DNA of 64,000 bases from Pollenia angustigena (lineage: Eukaryota; Arthropoda; Insecta; Diptera; Polleniidae): NCBI GenBank assembly GCA_930367215.1, contig OV884056.1, forward strand, positions 86,253,285-86,317,284, written 5' to 3'. The notes beneath the pieces are model-generated. The model saw nothing but the letters and a program-made list of their open reading frames with translations. It was not told where the DNA came from and searched no databases. Position 1 is the stretch's first letter, and each line of letters opens with the position of its first letter. The position numbers were made by a program, and so were the translations under genes. Shown piece by piece: positions 20,203 to 30,118 of this stretch.

Positions 20203-21557
20203 CAGTGAAGGTCTAAAGTCGACACGCTACCTACTATTTTACAATTTTTAAGAATTGTTAACGATATTGAAAAAAACATTGTATGGCAATATTTAAGGCA
20301 AAAAAAAAAAAAAAAAAAAAAAAAAACAATTCATAAATATAACAAAAGCAATAATAACAAAAACATTAAAGGACAAAAGTGTACATACCTAGGTACAGTA
20401 AAAAAAAAGACAATTGCATTAAAAAAATTAAATTTTTAAAACCTTGAGCATCGAGCATTATACTTTCAATAAAAACTAATTTACCACATTTATATGATGC
20501 CATGGCTCTCAAACCCAAAAAAACTGCCACCTCCATGTTTGACTGTACGGATTAATATTCTTTGGATCTAAGACTGTGTTGGGTTTTCGCCAAACTTTAG
20601 AACGGTCGTAGCTTCCAAAAGTATTGTATTTACTCTCGTCAGTAAATAAGACTCGTTTCCAGACTCTCTTCCTCTCCCTATTAATGAAATTTAGCATATC
20701 CAAGATGGACTTTTTGGGTTTTGGCAGATGTGTTTTTTTTTTACGTTAAACTCTGCTTTTAAAGCCATTGTCATGTAAAGCTCGTTGTATAGTTTTTGGG
20801 TGGAAACTCTTTTTTGAAAATTATTCAATGTGTTCTGTCAATTTAATTATTTGTGGTTCCGCATTTTCTTCTACAAGAATAATGCTAAGATCGCGCCGAG
20901 ACAGCTTTTTTGCTCGGTCAGATCTAGGAAGATTTATTGCGCTGCGGTTTTTCATACGATTTTGAAGTAAAAAACCGCAGTGTGACAAACAATGACAACT
21001 ATTGCCGTCACCGTCTTCCGTTGTATTAAGTTTATTTTTCTCTCCCGCAACGCGAAATCGCAACGCACCGCAAACATTGTGTTTAGACTCTTATAGTTTC
21101 TAATAATAGTTTGTACTGTAGAACGACTTGATGTTAACGTTTTTGCAATTTCACCATAACTTTGTTTGCTCTTTACGGAAATCAACTATCAAAGAGATAT
21201 TCCTTGACGTTTCTCCACTTCAAAGATCAATAAAATGTAATGTTAAATACTAATTTAAATAGGTACATGTTATGAAAAGAAAAATACAATATCAGCTTAA
21301 AGAATGGGATTCCCCTAGATTCGTTTTGTATTTTTTAAGTTTTCCCAGAAGTTGTCACGTTCGTTGTATGTAGACTTTAGTCCTCTTCATAATTTTGTGT
21401 AACGCTTTTACATAATTCCCATGTTACGTTTTTTTTTTTTTTGTAATAATATTATTTAATAGTGCCTCAATTAGTAGTAAGAAAATTTTTCAATAACGTT
21501 ACCAATTACCAAAAATCGAAAAACAGTAGGCTGCACATAGACTTAAGTCCTTCACTG
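20203..21557 (-). mobile_element. Tc1-like transposon relic with IR/DR ends (1355 bp)
   Basis: The outer ends are CAGTGAAGGTCTAAAGTC and, from the right, CAGTGAAGGACTTAAGTC, with TA outside (20201-20202 and 21558-21559). A second, inner copy of the binding-site motif lies about 170 bases inside each end: GGACAAAAGTGTACATAC at 20371-20388 and, inverted, GGACTAAAGTCTACATAC at 21366-21383. That is the IR/DR arrangement of many Tc1 elements. The transposase is on the minus strand and is truncated at its C-terminal side. Confidence 0.88.
20509..21185 (-). pseudogene. Tc1-like transposase pseudogene
   Basis: Read on the minus strand, the N-terminal paired-like helix-turn-helix is visible as YGEIAKTLTSSRSTVQTIIRN (21.1 kb). 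After frameshifts, the start of the catalytic core follows: WKRVLFTDESKYN with the first Asp, then VWRKPNT and a TVKHGGG-like stretch. Sequence homologous to the second Asp (QQDN) and the Glu block is missing, so about a third of the protein is deleted and the reading frame is broken at least twice. The Tc1 family (DD34E) call comes from these motifs, the TA target and the IR/DR ends. Confidence 0.85.
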
Positions 21558-21559
21558 TA

Positions 21560-22205
21560 TGTCCCCGTATTATTTATTTCCCAAAGTTCTTAACACTATC
21601 CCCCAAATGTAGTAGGATAAAGCACAGAAAATATCGAAAAGCAAACACATACCGACATTAAGACAGAAATGACAGAAAGACGTAAAATGTAACGCACTTA
21701 CAACAAATACATAATTCAAACAAATAAACGTGTCTGCCTGTCCGTCTGTCAAATCGACAGACCGACTTACAAAACAAAACGATGGAATCATACGTAAAGA
21801 CATTAAAATACAACAATGTACGCCGGTATGTATGCATGTTAGTATGTACTTATGTTTGACTGACTCTCGCAATGTGTTTGTAACCAACCAAACGACCAAC
21901 GAACGACGTTCTTAAAGAATGATTTTCTTTTCTATATATATTTTTTGTTTTTTATACGTTCTTTCGCTCGTTTCATTTTGTTTAGTTTGGCTTTTAATGT
22001 TAAATTCAAAAGAAACATTGTAAATAGAGGAATACTTGGAAGTTTATAAAAGCAACAACATTCCCATATTTATTCCCTTGTTTCAAACCAGCATTGAAAG
22101 TGAGTGGGGTGTGTGTATGACAGAATATATGAATGTATGTATGCAAAAGTCGAACAAACACCCAACAATAATTTGTGAAATATTAACAAGAAGAAGGAGG
22201 GAAAC
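21560..22205. other. Spacer, nothing assigned
   Basis: Contains a short palindrome near 21740-21765 (GTCTGTCAAATCGACAGAC). No gene was recognised; overlapping frames on both strands look like chance. Confidence 0.45.
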
Positions 22206-22626
22206 ACTGCAACCAGTGTTGCCATTAGGATACGAAAGATACATTTTTCGTATCTTTTGATGGCTTCACGTACCATGTATAATCCTGACATTTTTCGTAT
22301 CTTTTGAATCCGTATGCAAAATGTACTAAAACTTATTAAGAATGATCATCGTAACCGACTCAATAATTATACAATAGCATAATGGTGAAAAAAAAAACAT
22401 TACGGATGTTTCAACATACCATTCACCTAAATCGAGGATTACAAGTAGTGCGAAGTTGTTCGGAGGAAATATGAACATCTTTTATTTTCAGGAAATTTAT
22501 ATGAACTTTTTTATATAATCGCCTTGGTATAAACGCCTTAACTCGAATATTATTTTTACAAAACTGAATTTGTTTCGATAACATCCAAATATTGTTGTAA
22601 TTAATTTTTGCTTATTATATTTTTAA

Positions 22627-23257
22627 GGGCACTGCTACACGTTCAATAAATATCGTGATATTTCTAGTATATCGTGATATTTCTAGAAATATCGTGATAT
22701 TTCTAGTATCACGATATTTATTGAACGTGTAGCATGCAATATTGATGGATCGCGATCCATATCGCAGAATGGCCTAAAATATGAAATCCAGAAATCCAGA
22801 TCACGGAACGTGGATCGCGTGATAAATATTGAACGTGTAGCATTTTCATGATATTAAATAATATTAATAAAAATTAATAGGTCAGTAAAAAGTGTCAAAA
22901 TAAAAGAAATAAAATACGCAGTGGAAAAAATTAAACAAATAAAAAGTAAAATAATTGACATATACGTCAGTAAAAAGTGTCAAAATAAAAGAAATAAAAT
23001 ACGCAGTGGAAAAAATTAAACAAATGAAAAGTAAAACAATTGACAAAATTTGTGTATTTTTTCCGATCCTGCAACCACTTTTTGCTCCAAATGTTTCTTT
23101 CCACTTTTTCTTTTGGGTTTATCGTGACGACCCGCACAGCACAAAAATACTGACGCGATAAATATTGAACATGTAGCATACGCATGTGATCCATCAATAT
23201 TTTAAAATGTATCGCGATCCAAATATCACGATATATATTGAACGTGTAGCAGTGCCC
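22627..23257. mobile_element. PIF/Harbinger-type element nested in a hAT (631 bp)
   Basis: The ends are GGGCACTGCTACACGTTCAA and its inverse, with TAA at 22624-22626 and 23258-23260. The motif ATTGAACGTGTAGCA occurs also at about 22718-22735, 22828-22845 and 23163-23180, so the element carries several internal copies of its own end sequence. It contains an 85-bp tandem duplication (22881-23045). A half-site of the same family is at about 59036-59060. Confidence 0.85.
22881..23045. repeat. 85-bp tandem duplication
   Basis: GTCAGTAAAAAGTGTCAAAA starts at 22881 and again at 22966, and the following 60 bases are almost identical. It lies within the Harbinger-type element. Confidence 0.85.
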
Positions 23258-23330
23258 TAAGAATTAAATACCTAATATTTATGACTTAAATAAATATGAA
23301 AATGAATTTATATGATATCATTATTCGCAC

Positions 23331-23881
23331 ACCACAATAGTGGAGAGGGTATTATGCATTTGTGCTGATGTGTGTAACGCCTTAAAATATTGGTACTAGA
23401 CCCACCTAAAAGTATACCGATCGACTCAGAATCACTTTCTGAGTCGAACTAACGAAGTCCGTCCGGCTGGCTGGCTGTCCATGTAACCTTTTGCGCAAAG
23501 TACAGGTCGCAATTTTGGAGATAATTTGATAAAATTTGGGACATAGATTCTTATTGGCACAAAAAGTCCAAGCCTATTGAAAATGGGCCGAATCGTAGGA
23601 CCACTCAGAAACTATCAAACCGATTTTAATAAAATTTAAAACATAGATAAAACCATATCTACATGGACACAAAAGATATGCAATTTTAAAAGAAATAGGA
23701 CCACGAGGGGAGGTAGGGGACAATTTCTGCCTCTCACAAACTTTCAAACCGATTTAAATGAAGTTTATAAACATAGATAAATCCATACTTTTTTGGACAC
23801 ATAAGCATGATGTGTTTTTAAGTACTGTGGTGCTGGGTCATCATATGGTCGGGCTTGACCGGCTATACTTTCTTACTTGTT
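23331..23881. repeat. Cyclorrhaphan dispersed repeat (GTCCGTCCGGCTGGCTGG type)
   Basis: It starts near CACACCACAATAGTGGAGAG and ends TATACTTTCTTACTTGTTTT. It contains TATACCGATCGACTCAGAAT and GTCCGTCCGGCTGGCTGGCT, then diverged modules of the type AAACTTTCAAACCGATTT. I recognise this kind of sequence as an abundant non-coding repeat of higher flies; its transposon class is not clear to me. A related tail is at 46380-46560 and, inverted, about 42325-42425. Confidence 0.65.
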
Positions 23882-24393
23882 TTCTTTACAATATTCATTT
23901 AATATGAAATAAACATTATTAGCATTACAATAAATGTTAAACGTTAAACGTGGACTTTTTTTCAAAATGTATCTTTTTGGAAAAAAGTGTATCTTTTTTG
24001 AAACTAAAATGTATCTTTCTCGAAATTTCACTGGCAACACTGACTGCAACCAACAACCATTATTTAGTTTGAGAACTGAACAGCTAAACAGAATTTAGTA
24101 ATACCAAGAGTTGCAGAGTGGTGTGGAGCAAAGTATGAGTTTGAATACTAAAATCATAAAATTTCTGTAGAGTCACGTCTTTGATGTCGGTTTTTCTTAT
24201 ATTTTTTTAAAAACTTCAATACTTTACTGCATTAATGAATTTTGAAAAATACGACAACAAATCAAATACAGGGAGAAGGGAAAGAAGGGAGATATATGCG
24301 ACACACACAATTTACAAAAGTTTGCTACGGTTCTATTCTACTTCGTTTGCTTCACATGCTAACAATAAAGTTGGGTGCCGGCACAAACGACTA

Positions 24394-24982
24394 CAGTACT
24401 TTTCGCTTATAGTCACTTCCTTTAGTTGCAACCATAACGTGGACTATATCGCTAATGTGACTATAAGTCTAATTCACATATATGCCACTGTGCCGCATAT
24501 AACCGAATTAGAATATAATCAAGTTATGTGAATAAAGGAGATATAAAATTCAAATTGAATTACACCGACATCAGGCTTACGGTTTAACAACAGAGATGCA
24601 TACTGTATAAAAAATAGTTAAAATAATAACAACATATTTCATAACTGATACCAACGGCAAAAACGAATTTTTTACGAGTAGAGAGTTGATGACAAAAATT
24701 AAATGATTTAATTCATTCATTCGTTGGATGGATTTTTGATTCAAAAACTAAAAAGAATTTAGTAAATTTTGCTAATGTGACTATAACGCTATTAATTTGC
24801 TTTAATTTTTCCCTTTGACAACTGTTGATAAATGGCATATATGGCAAATGTGCTTATATCGCTAATGGACTATAACGTAAATACTTTATATTAAATTAAC
24901 TTATAGCGAAAAAATAAACAGATAAAATGGAATATATCGCTAATGTGACTATAAGCGTAGTGACTATAAACGAAAAGTACTG
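24394..24982. mobile_element. pogo-like MITE, CAGTACTTTTCGCTTATAGT ends
   Basis: The inverted ends start CAGTACTTTTCG and run about 24 bases. TA lies outside (24392-24393 and 24983-24984). The start resembles the pogo-type CAGTA...TTCGCTTA terminus. A 20-base motif, ATATCGCTAATGTGACTATA, recurs near 24447, 24770, 24860 and 24942. No coding sequence survives. Confidence 0.8.
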
Positions 24983-24984
24983 TA

Positions 24985-25769
24985 CTAACAGCCTGAATGA
25001 CACATTTTGGATATATGTACAACTATGAAGAGATGGAGTTAGAATTTTAAACTTTTTTTCAACATTGTGTTGTTTCTATTGGATATGTATGTATGTTGTA
25101 CACGGTGTGATATTTTGTAGAGTTTGATATGGTTTAAACTTTTAAGCCAAGTCTTTAGGAGGAAGCAAAAAATAAAAAACATGCCGAAAAAGGTTGCTGT
25201 ATTTTATAAAAAGTTTTTCGGCTTTTTGTAGTTGCCATTGAAAAAAGGAACCATGAAAATTTTACATAAGGATGCCAAAATTAAAAAAAAAACAAAATTA
25301 AACTATAGAATGAATAAAAAACAAGGAAAACATTATTTTGTTTGGATCGTTCAGTAGGTACCTATTTGGAAAAATTAATGTCCCAATGAAGTTTTCTTTG
25401 TAAAAAATTATGGAGTTCTTGTTAGTCTTTTCTTTTTAACATAGAAAAAAAATATTTTGAGTACAAATTATTAAAAGGGTCTGTTTAATTAATCCTGAAT
25501 AAAGTTTTAAGAAATATTTTCAGGATTTGTTAAAAATACAGTTACGGACAAAAAATAGGGTCACACAATTTTTATCTCATTTTCAGCAAAATTCAAAATT
25601 GCGGCAGAAACTTTGAATTTATTTAAATTATTGTATGTGTAGGTATAGTGCTTATTAAAACGATTATCTGGCAGCACTTTGCAATTAAAAATAATAAGGT
25701 AAAATGTCATAAATCAGCAATGCCAACTATTGGAAAAGACAAAAAAAAAAAAAATAGGGTTAACGGCAA
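24985..25769. other. AT-rich spacer, nothing assigned
   Basis: No paired ends or gene were found apart from short A runs. Confidence 0.45.
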
Positions 25770-26689
25770 TCTATATACTTACCTATATAAAAATGAAAAA
25801 TGTTTGTATGTTTGTTGGCTTATAGACTCCTAAACTACTACTGAACCGATTTCCTGATTTTTCACAGTAACATCATGTGAGCCCTAAAAATAAAATAGGC
25901 TCCTTATTTTTTTCGATAGGGGCAGGGGAATTGGTACCCCCCATTGGATGCCAATATTAAATATCGCAATCTTAAGAGCCGCTGCACGCATTTTGTTGAA
26001 CTTTTGGTAGTAGGATCTTCTGAGCCCCAAAATTTAAATAAAATAGCAGCGGGGGAAGTGGTTCCCCCCATAGGACGCCAATGTTTAATATCGCATATAT
26101 TAAGAACTGTTATAGTGAGAAAGAATGTTCAAACTTTTTAGAAGTCACTCTTATGGTATACTACACTATTGAAAATAAAAATAAAGCGGGTAGGCGCAGG
26201 GGGAGAAATACCTCCCATAGGATGCATATATTAAATATCGCTCAGCTGAAGAACTATTAAAGGGAGAGTCTTCAAACGTGGTTAAAGCTATTATTATGGT
26301 AAACTATAAATTTCAATATAGAAATGGGCGGGGACAGAGGAGGGGCAGTACCCCTCAGAGATATAAAGATTAATAAGAGCCGCTGCACGCATTTTGTTGA
26401 ACTTTTGGTAGTAGGATCTTCTGAGCCCCAAAATTTAAATAAAATAGCAGCGGGGGAAGTGTTACCCCCCATAGGGCGCCAATGTTTAATATCGCATATC
26501 TTAAGAACTGTTATAGTCAGAATGTTCAAACTTTGTAGAAGTCACTCTTATGGTATACCACACTTTTGAAAATAAAAATAAAGCGGGTAGGCGCAGGGGG
26601 GAAATACCTCCCATAGGATGCATATATTAAATATCTCTCAACTGAAGAAGTGGCTAAAGCAGTGTAGCGAAGCGCACCTGATAAGCTAG
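25770..26689 (+). mobile_element. Helitron-like non-autonomous element with internal duplication
   Basis: The 5' edge reads A|TCTATATAC and the 3' edge ...GATAAGCTAG|T, which is the TC...CTRR organisation of Helitrons inserting between A and T. A tiny GCG-AAG-CGC stem lies about 13 bases before the CTAG, where Helitrons carry a 3' hairpin. Near the start is AAAATGTTTGTATGTTTGTT followed by CTACTGAACCGATTT, a phrase typical of insect repeats of this type. The interior carries a direct duplication of about 275 bases with a 401-base period (25974 and 26375). There are no TIRs and no target duplication, and no Rep/helicase coding sequence. Confidence 0.65.
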
Positions 26690-26864
26690 TTTACTATAAA
26701 AAGGAATTTCAATTTGCAATAGTAAGTACATTGTGAGGTTAAAATGGTTTTTAATAGTTAATAATACCAACATTTTCTTTTTAATTAATTTTCGAGTAGT
26801 ACGTACTAGTACTAAGGGTCGTGCAAGGCATTGTCAGGATTCTTAGAGGTCCATCATCAAAAAT

Positions 26865-27341
26865 TTAAAAAGTAAAGGTCAAAGTCAACGACAAATTGGC
26901 AAAATTATTGAAAGATCCCAGAATTTTGCAATTACACGATAAAAAAATGGTATGGTAGTACTTTTCGTGGTACGGAGAAGGAGCATTATATTGGATAAAT
27001 GAGAACATGGTGATAATCTTTACTGCTAAATATTTAGCAAAGTAATGCTGCCCTACACCGACTAGGAAATGCCTGTGAAATGGGTATTTCAACAGGACAA
27101 CGACCCAAAACACACGTCGTTTGTTGTTAAAAAAGTGGTTTTTGGACAACAGGGTAAATCCGTGTGGAAAACAGTAAAGGAAAAAAACTGGGCCATTTAA
27201 ATCACGGAATAAAGACGAAAAGTGGGGAAAAAATCAAAGTGCATGGTTTCCAATACCGAAGATCTGTCAGGATTAAATGGACTCAATGCAAAAAGGTGCA
27301 AGGCAGTTTTACAAAACAAAGGTTATACTACAAAATATTAG
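26865..27341 (+). pseudogene. Tc1-like transposase relic, second copy
   Basis: On the plus strand, MPVKWVFQQDNDPKHTSFVV at about 27069-27128 contains the second catalytic Asp of Tc1 transposases. After a one-base shift, KKWFLDN follows, then VWKTVKEK, then RCKAVLQNKGYTTKY ending in a stop at 27338-27341. NKGYTTKY is a very typical Tc1 C terminus. The Glu-containing block is deleted, and sequence before 26900 is too decayed to align by eye. Terminal repeats were not found. The 9-bp-TSD element starts 12 bases after the stop. Confidence 0.75.
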
Positions 27342-27353
27342 TAACTGTAAGCT

Positions 27354-27914
27354 GTGGCATGTCATCACGTCCAGTGTCATAGTGTCCATGGACGTTATGA
27401 CACTCCAAAAAGTGTCATACTTTGCAAATGGACATTATGACACTTTCAAAAGTGTCATTAGGTCCATAATTACTAAAGAAGTTAAATATAAAAAAATGAT
27501 CTGCATACACGCAGAGAAAAACATGTTTCATTATGGTCCCAACCAACAAAACTATTTTTAAAGAAACTAATTTAACCATAATATGGTTGTCGGTGACAAT
27601 GATTTGGTTAAATGAAACATAATATGGTAAACATTTTTTTAAAAATGGTTTTGCTGGCCGACGGCCGGCTGTTCAGAGCAGCTTTAGTTAGCGAAGCCGG
27701 TATTTGTTATACCATAGAGAAGGAAATCCTTGCGCCGGGCCGAAGGCCGGCTATGATCCCAATTGGAAATTTTAACGGTATTTCAAAACTAATTTTACAC
27801 ATTTTAATATTATTCATTATAAGTTAAGTTGTGGACATTATGACACTTTACAAAGTGTCATAACGTCCGCGGACGCTATGACATTTCTTTGATGGACGTT
27901 ATGACATGCCACCC
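27354..27914. mobile_element. TIR element with 9-bp target duplication (MULE-like or hAT-like)
   Basis: The left end GTGGCATGTCATCACGTCCA pairs with a right end whose reverse complement is GTGGCATGTCATAACGTCCA preceded by GG. CTGTAAGCT flanks both sides (27345-27353 and 27915-27923). Both halves carry several copies of GTTATGACACT/AGTGTCATAACG motifs. A G-starting TIR with a 9-bp duplication fits Mutator-like elements; an 8-bp reading would fit hAT. A repeat of the CGCAGAGAAAAACATGTTT family (about 27507-27640) sits inside. Confidence 0.7.
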
Positions 27915-27923
27915 CTGTAAGCT

Positions 27924-28495
27924 TCCTATAATACTTAATTTTTAACTTTTTTGTGGCTTTGAAATAAATTTTTTTTTTTTATTTCTATCGATAAAATACT
28001 TCATCGATTTACTTTTTTGTTATAAACATTTTGTTTGCTAAGCATAAGCAAAAACGTCGGTAGAATAATGGCGCAATAATTGCTGATTATATTGCTGGAG
28101 AACACGTGAAAATGCTTTGCCATTAACAAACGTACAGAGAAATAAAACGTCAGATAAATGACAACTCATTTTACAGCAGATTGCTAAGCAATAATTGCTC
28201 AAGCAATCAGAAGAGCAATCATTGCGCAATGGATTGCCACTCATGGCAATATGCGGTCTTTACGTCGCAAATTTAATGGAAAAATCAGATTTGACGTTTG
28301 CCGCAATAAATATTGCTACGTGGAGACCTGGGGTAAAGCAAAACAAAAATGTTGTTTAAATCGAATTGGATTAAACTAAAAATTAACTTTCGTACGAGCC
28401 ACAAACCTTTTATGATATATTTTATACTGAATGTGATACACGATAAAGGACAAAATTACATTATCATTTCTAAATGAAAAACTTCTCTCCTCTAA
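27924..28495. other. Spacer with multiple GCAAT motifs
   Basis: Between 28060 and 28330, GCAATAATTGC-like and GCAATCATTGCGC-like motifs recur in both orientations, suggesting a decayed element. No ends were fixed and no gene was seen. Confidence 0.4.
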
Positions 28496-28684
28496 TAGCC
28501 TTTTTACACTGATTAACATCTACCATCAATTTGCCACAATTTGCGAAGATGTTAACATCTTTCCATAAGAAATACATATGGCTTAAAACCAACATCTTTA
28601 AAAGATGTTCCTATCTCATTTTATTCCATTCAAAATCTTCCTTTTATTTTAGTGTCATCACTAGAAAAGTGGCAATGAGTTCTA

Positions 28685-29604
28685 CACTGAAAGAAAAATG
28701 CTTCATATATTTAATGAATCATTTTCATAAAAAAATTTTCCTTGGGTAAATGAAAATTTTCATTGTCTAAATGGAATTTCATAGTTATAATGAAATATTT
28801 TCGTTAAAATCGCTTCATTGGATTTCGTAATTACGTTAAAAATTTTCATTGGATTTATGAAAACTCAAGTTTGTCCAAGTTAAACAAAAAATTTTAATTG
28901 GGAACATAAAAAAACAATATACAAACATAACTATATTCATAAATTAATACAAAATTATAGTTTCCTTAAAAAAATGTTTAATTTTTAATTAAAAAATGTA
29001 AGATTTAATAATTTCATACATCTAATGTTACATGTATGCCACTTAATTTATGAAATCAAAAATTTTTTTTATAAAAGCAAGATATTTCCATAATTGCCTT
29101 CATAAATTTAAATTTTCATTATGACAATCAAAATGTCATTATAGTAATGAAACAAAAACTTTCAATCCACTTTCAATCAAGGTTGTTATTGTTATTATTG
29201 ACAATTTAATCTGATATTTACGCTCTTAATTGAGTAAAAAACGTAGGTTTTTTATCCAAAAACTACACTGCCCCAGTAGACTAGCTGGTATTGAGCTAGT
29301 CTATCAGCACCGAGGTTGCGCGATCGAATCCCGCCAGAGACAGAAAAAAAATAAAAAATAAAATAAAGTAAAATAAAATAAAAAATAATTAAAAGAAATA
29401 AAAAAAAAAAAATTTTTTTTACTTTATTGAAAGTATTCATCCAATGAATAATATTCATAGATCTAATGTAATGTTTCATTAAATCCTTTTAATGAAACAG
29501 GTTTCATTGATCCAACGAAGCGCTGCATAGGTTCCTTTTTAATGCAATTTGTCATGGGATTAATGTCAAAATTCATTGGTATTGCGAAGAAAATTCTTTC
29601 AGTG
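28685..29604. mobile_element. TA-flanked MITE, CACTGAAAGAA ends, hosting a SINE
   Basis: Ends starting CACTGAAAGAA on both sides, with TA at 28683-28684 and 29605-29606. These are relatives of the ends at 11625-11903. The interior is rich in TGAAAATTTTCATT-like motifs. A SINE unit (29203-29430) accounts for about 230 bp of the 920-bp length. Confidence 0.75.
29203..29430 (+). mobile_element. tRNA-headed SINE (copy b) with conserved 5' leader
   Basis: The tRNA-like head (29270-29341) reads GCCCCAGTAGACTAGCTGGT, with CGATCGAATCCC at the B box and CCAGAGAC at its end. A tail of AAAATAAAATAAAGTAAAAT units follows. The 65-base leader (29203-29269) with TTTACGCTCTTAATTGAGTA is shared with copy a at 3714-3783. 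Both copies also end in an A9-T8-like run, so the mobile unit is leader plus head plus tail. Confidence 0.75.
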
Positions 29605-29613
29605 TATTACATA

Positions 29614-29788
29614 CAGTCTACAACTAACATGAAATGCTTAACATTTACACTAAAATGATGTTAGTGTTAAGTATAGACTCATCATGTTAGAGGTTTTCTC
29701 GTGTTATAACACGGTTGTTAATGCAAACGTTTTAACAACGCTTTAATAACATCATGTTATAACAGCAAATCATGGCAGTTGTAGACGG
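29614..29788. mobile_element. Hairpin element, GTCTACAACT ends
   Basis: The left end CAGTCTACAACTAACATG pairs with the right end, reverse complemented CCGTCTACAACTGCCATG. The interior repeats TAACATCATGTTATAAC-like palindromes. It lies within the 28496-30118 element. Confidence 0.55.
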
Positions 29789-30118
29789 GGAGTTATTATT
29801 GTGGCATCACTGACAAATAAAAGTTTGTTTTGAAAGCAGCGTTACCATTTGTCAAGTTTTCTCTTTTATTTCAATTTTTTTTTTGTTAAGTATTTTTATA
29901 TTTTTAAACAAATTGAAGTTCAAATACACGTTTGTGTTTTCTTCTTTAAATTTTGGCACTTTTGTGGAAAAAACATCTTTTATTTAAAAAAAAAATTTTT
30001 TTTTTTTTTTTTTCAAAAATTGTGACACTTTTGTTTGATGTTTGATGATGAGCAATGTAAACGAGTGTTTTACATTTTTGATGTTAGATATTAGATGTTG
30101 ATCAGTGTAAAGAGCCTA

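Larger units (their letters stand above)
22214..24042. mobile_element. hAT-type element with nested insertions (1829 bp)
   Basis: The ends CAGTGTTGCCA and TGGCAACACTG are perfect. The 8-mer ACTGCAAC flanks both sides (22206-22213 and 24043-24050). Both subterminal regions repeat a GTATCTTTT motif (22236-22312 and 23970-24018), read in opposite senses as expected of transposase-binding sites. The interior holds a Harbinger-type element (22627-23257) and a cyclorrhaphan repeat (23331-23881). No hAT transposase frame remains. Confidence 0.9.
28496..30118. mobile_element. TIR element with TTTACACTGATTAACATCT ends, filled by later insertions
   Basis: The left end TAGCCTTTTTACACTGATTA and the right end, reverse complemented TAGGCTCTTTACACTGATCA, pair for about 30 bases through ACATCTA. 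Inside are a TA-flanked MITE (28685-29604, itself holding a SINE) and a second hairpin (29614-29788). The target duplication is ambiguous. Confidence 0.65.

Noticed and set aside
22881..23045. CRISPR-like array
   Set aside because: Only two adjacent copies without spacers; it is a simple tandem duplication in an element of a eukaryotic genome.
23331..23881. LTR retrotransposon end
   Set aside because: No primer-binding site, polypurine tract, paired LTR or reverse-transcriptase motif was found; only the abundant fly repeat signature is clear.
24235..24531. 98-codon frame at 24.2 kb
   Set aside because: It runs across the boundary of the pogo-like MITE at 24394 and uses its subterminal repeats, with no domain.
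25974..26647. Frames at 25944-26141 and 26324-26569 as a repeated protein
   Set aside because: The similarity comes from the internal DNA duplication of the Helitron-like element; both frames lack any known domain and the copies differ by indels.
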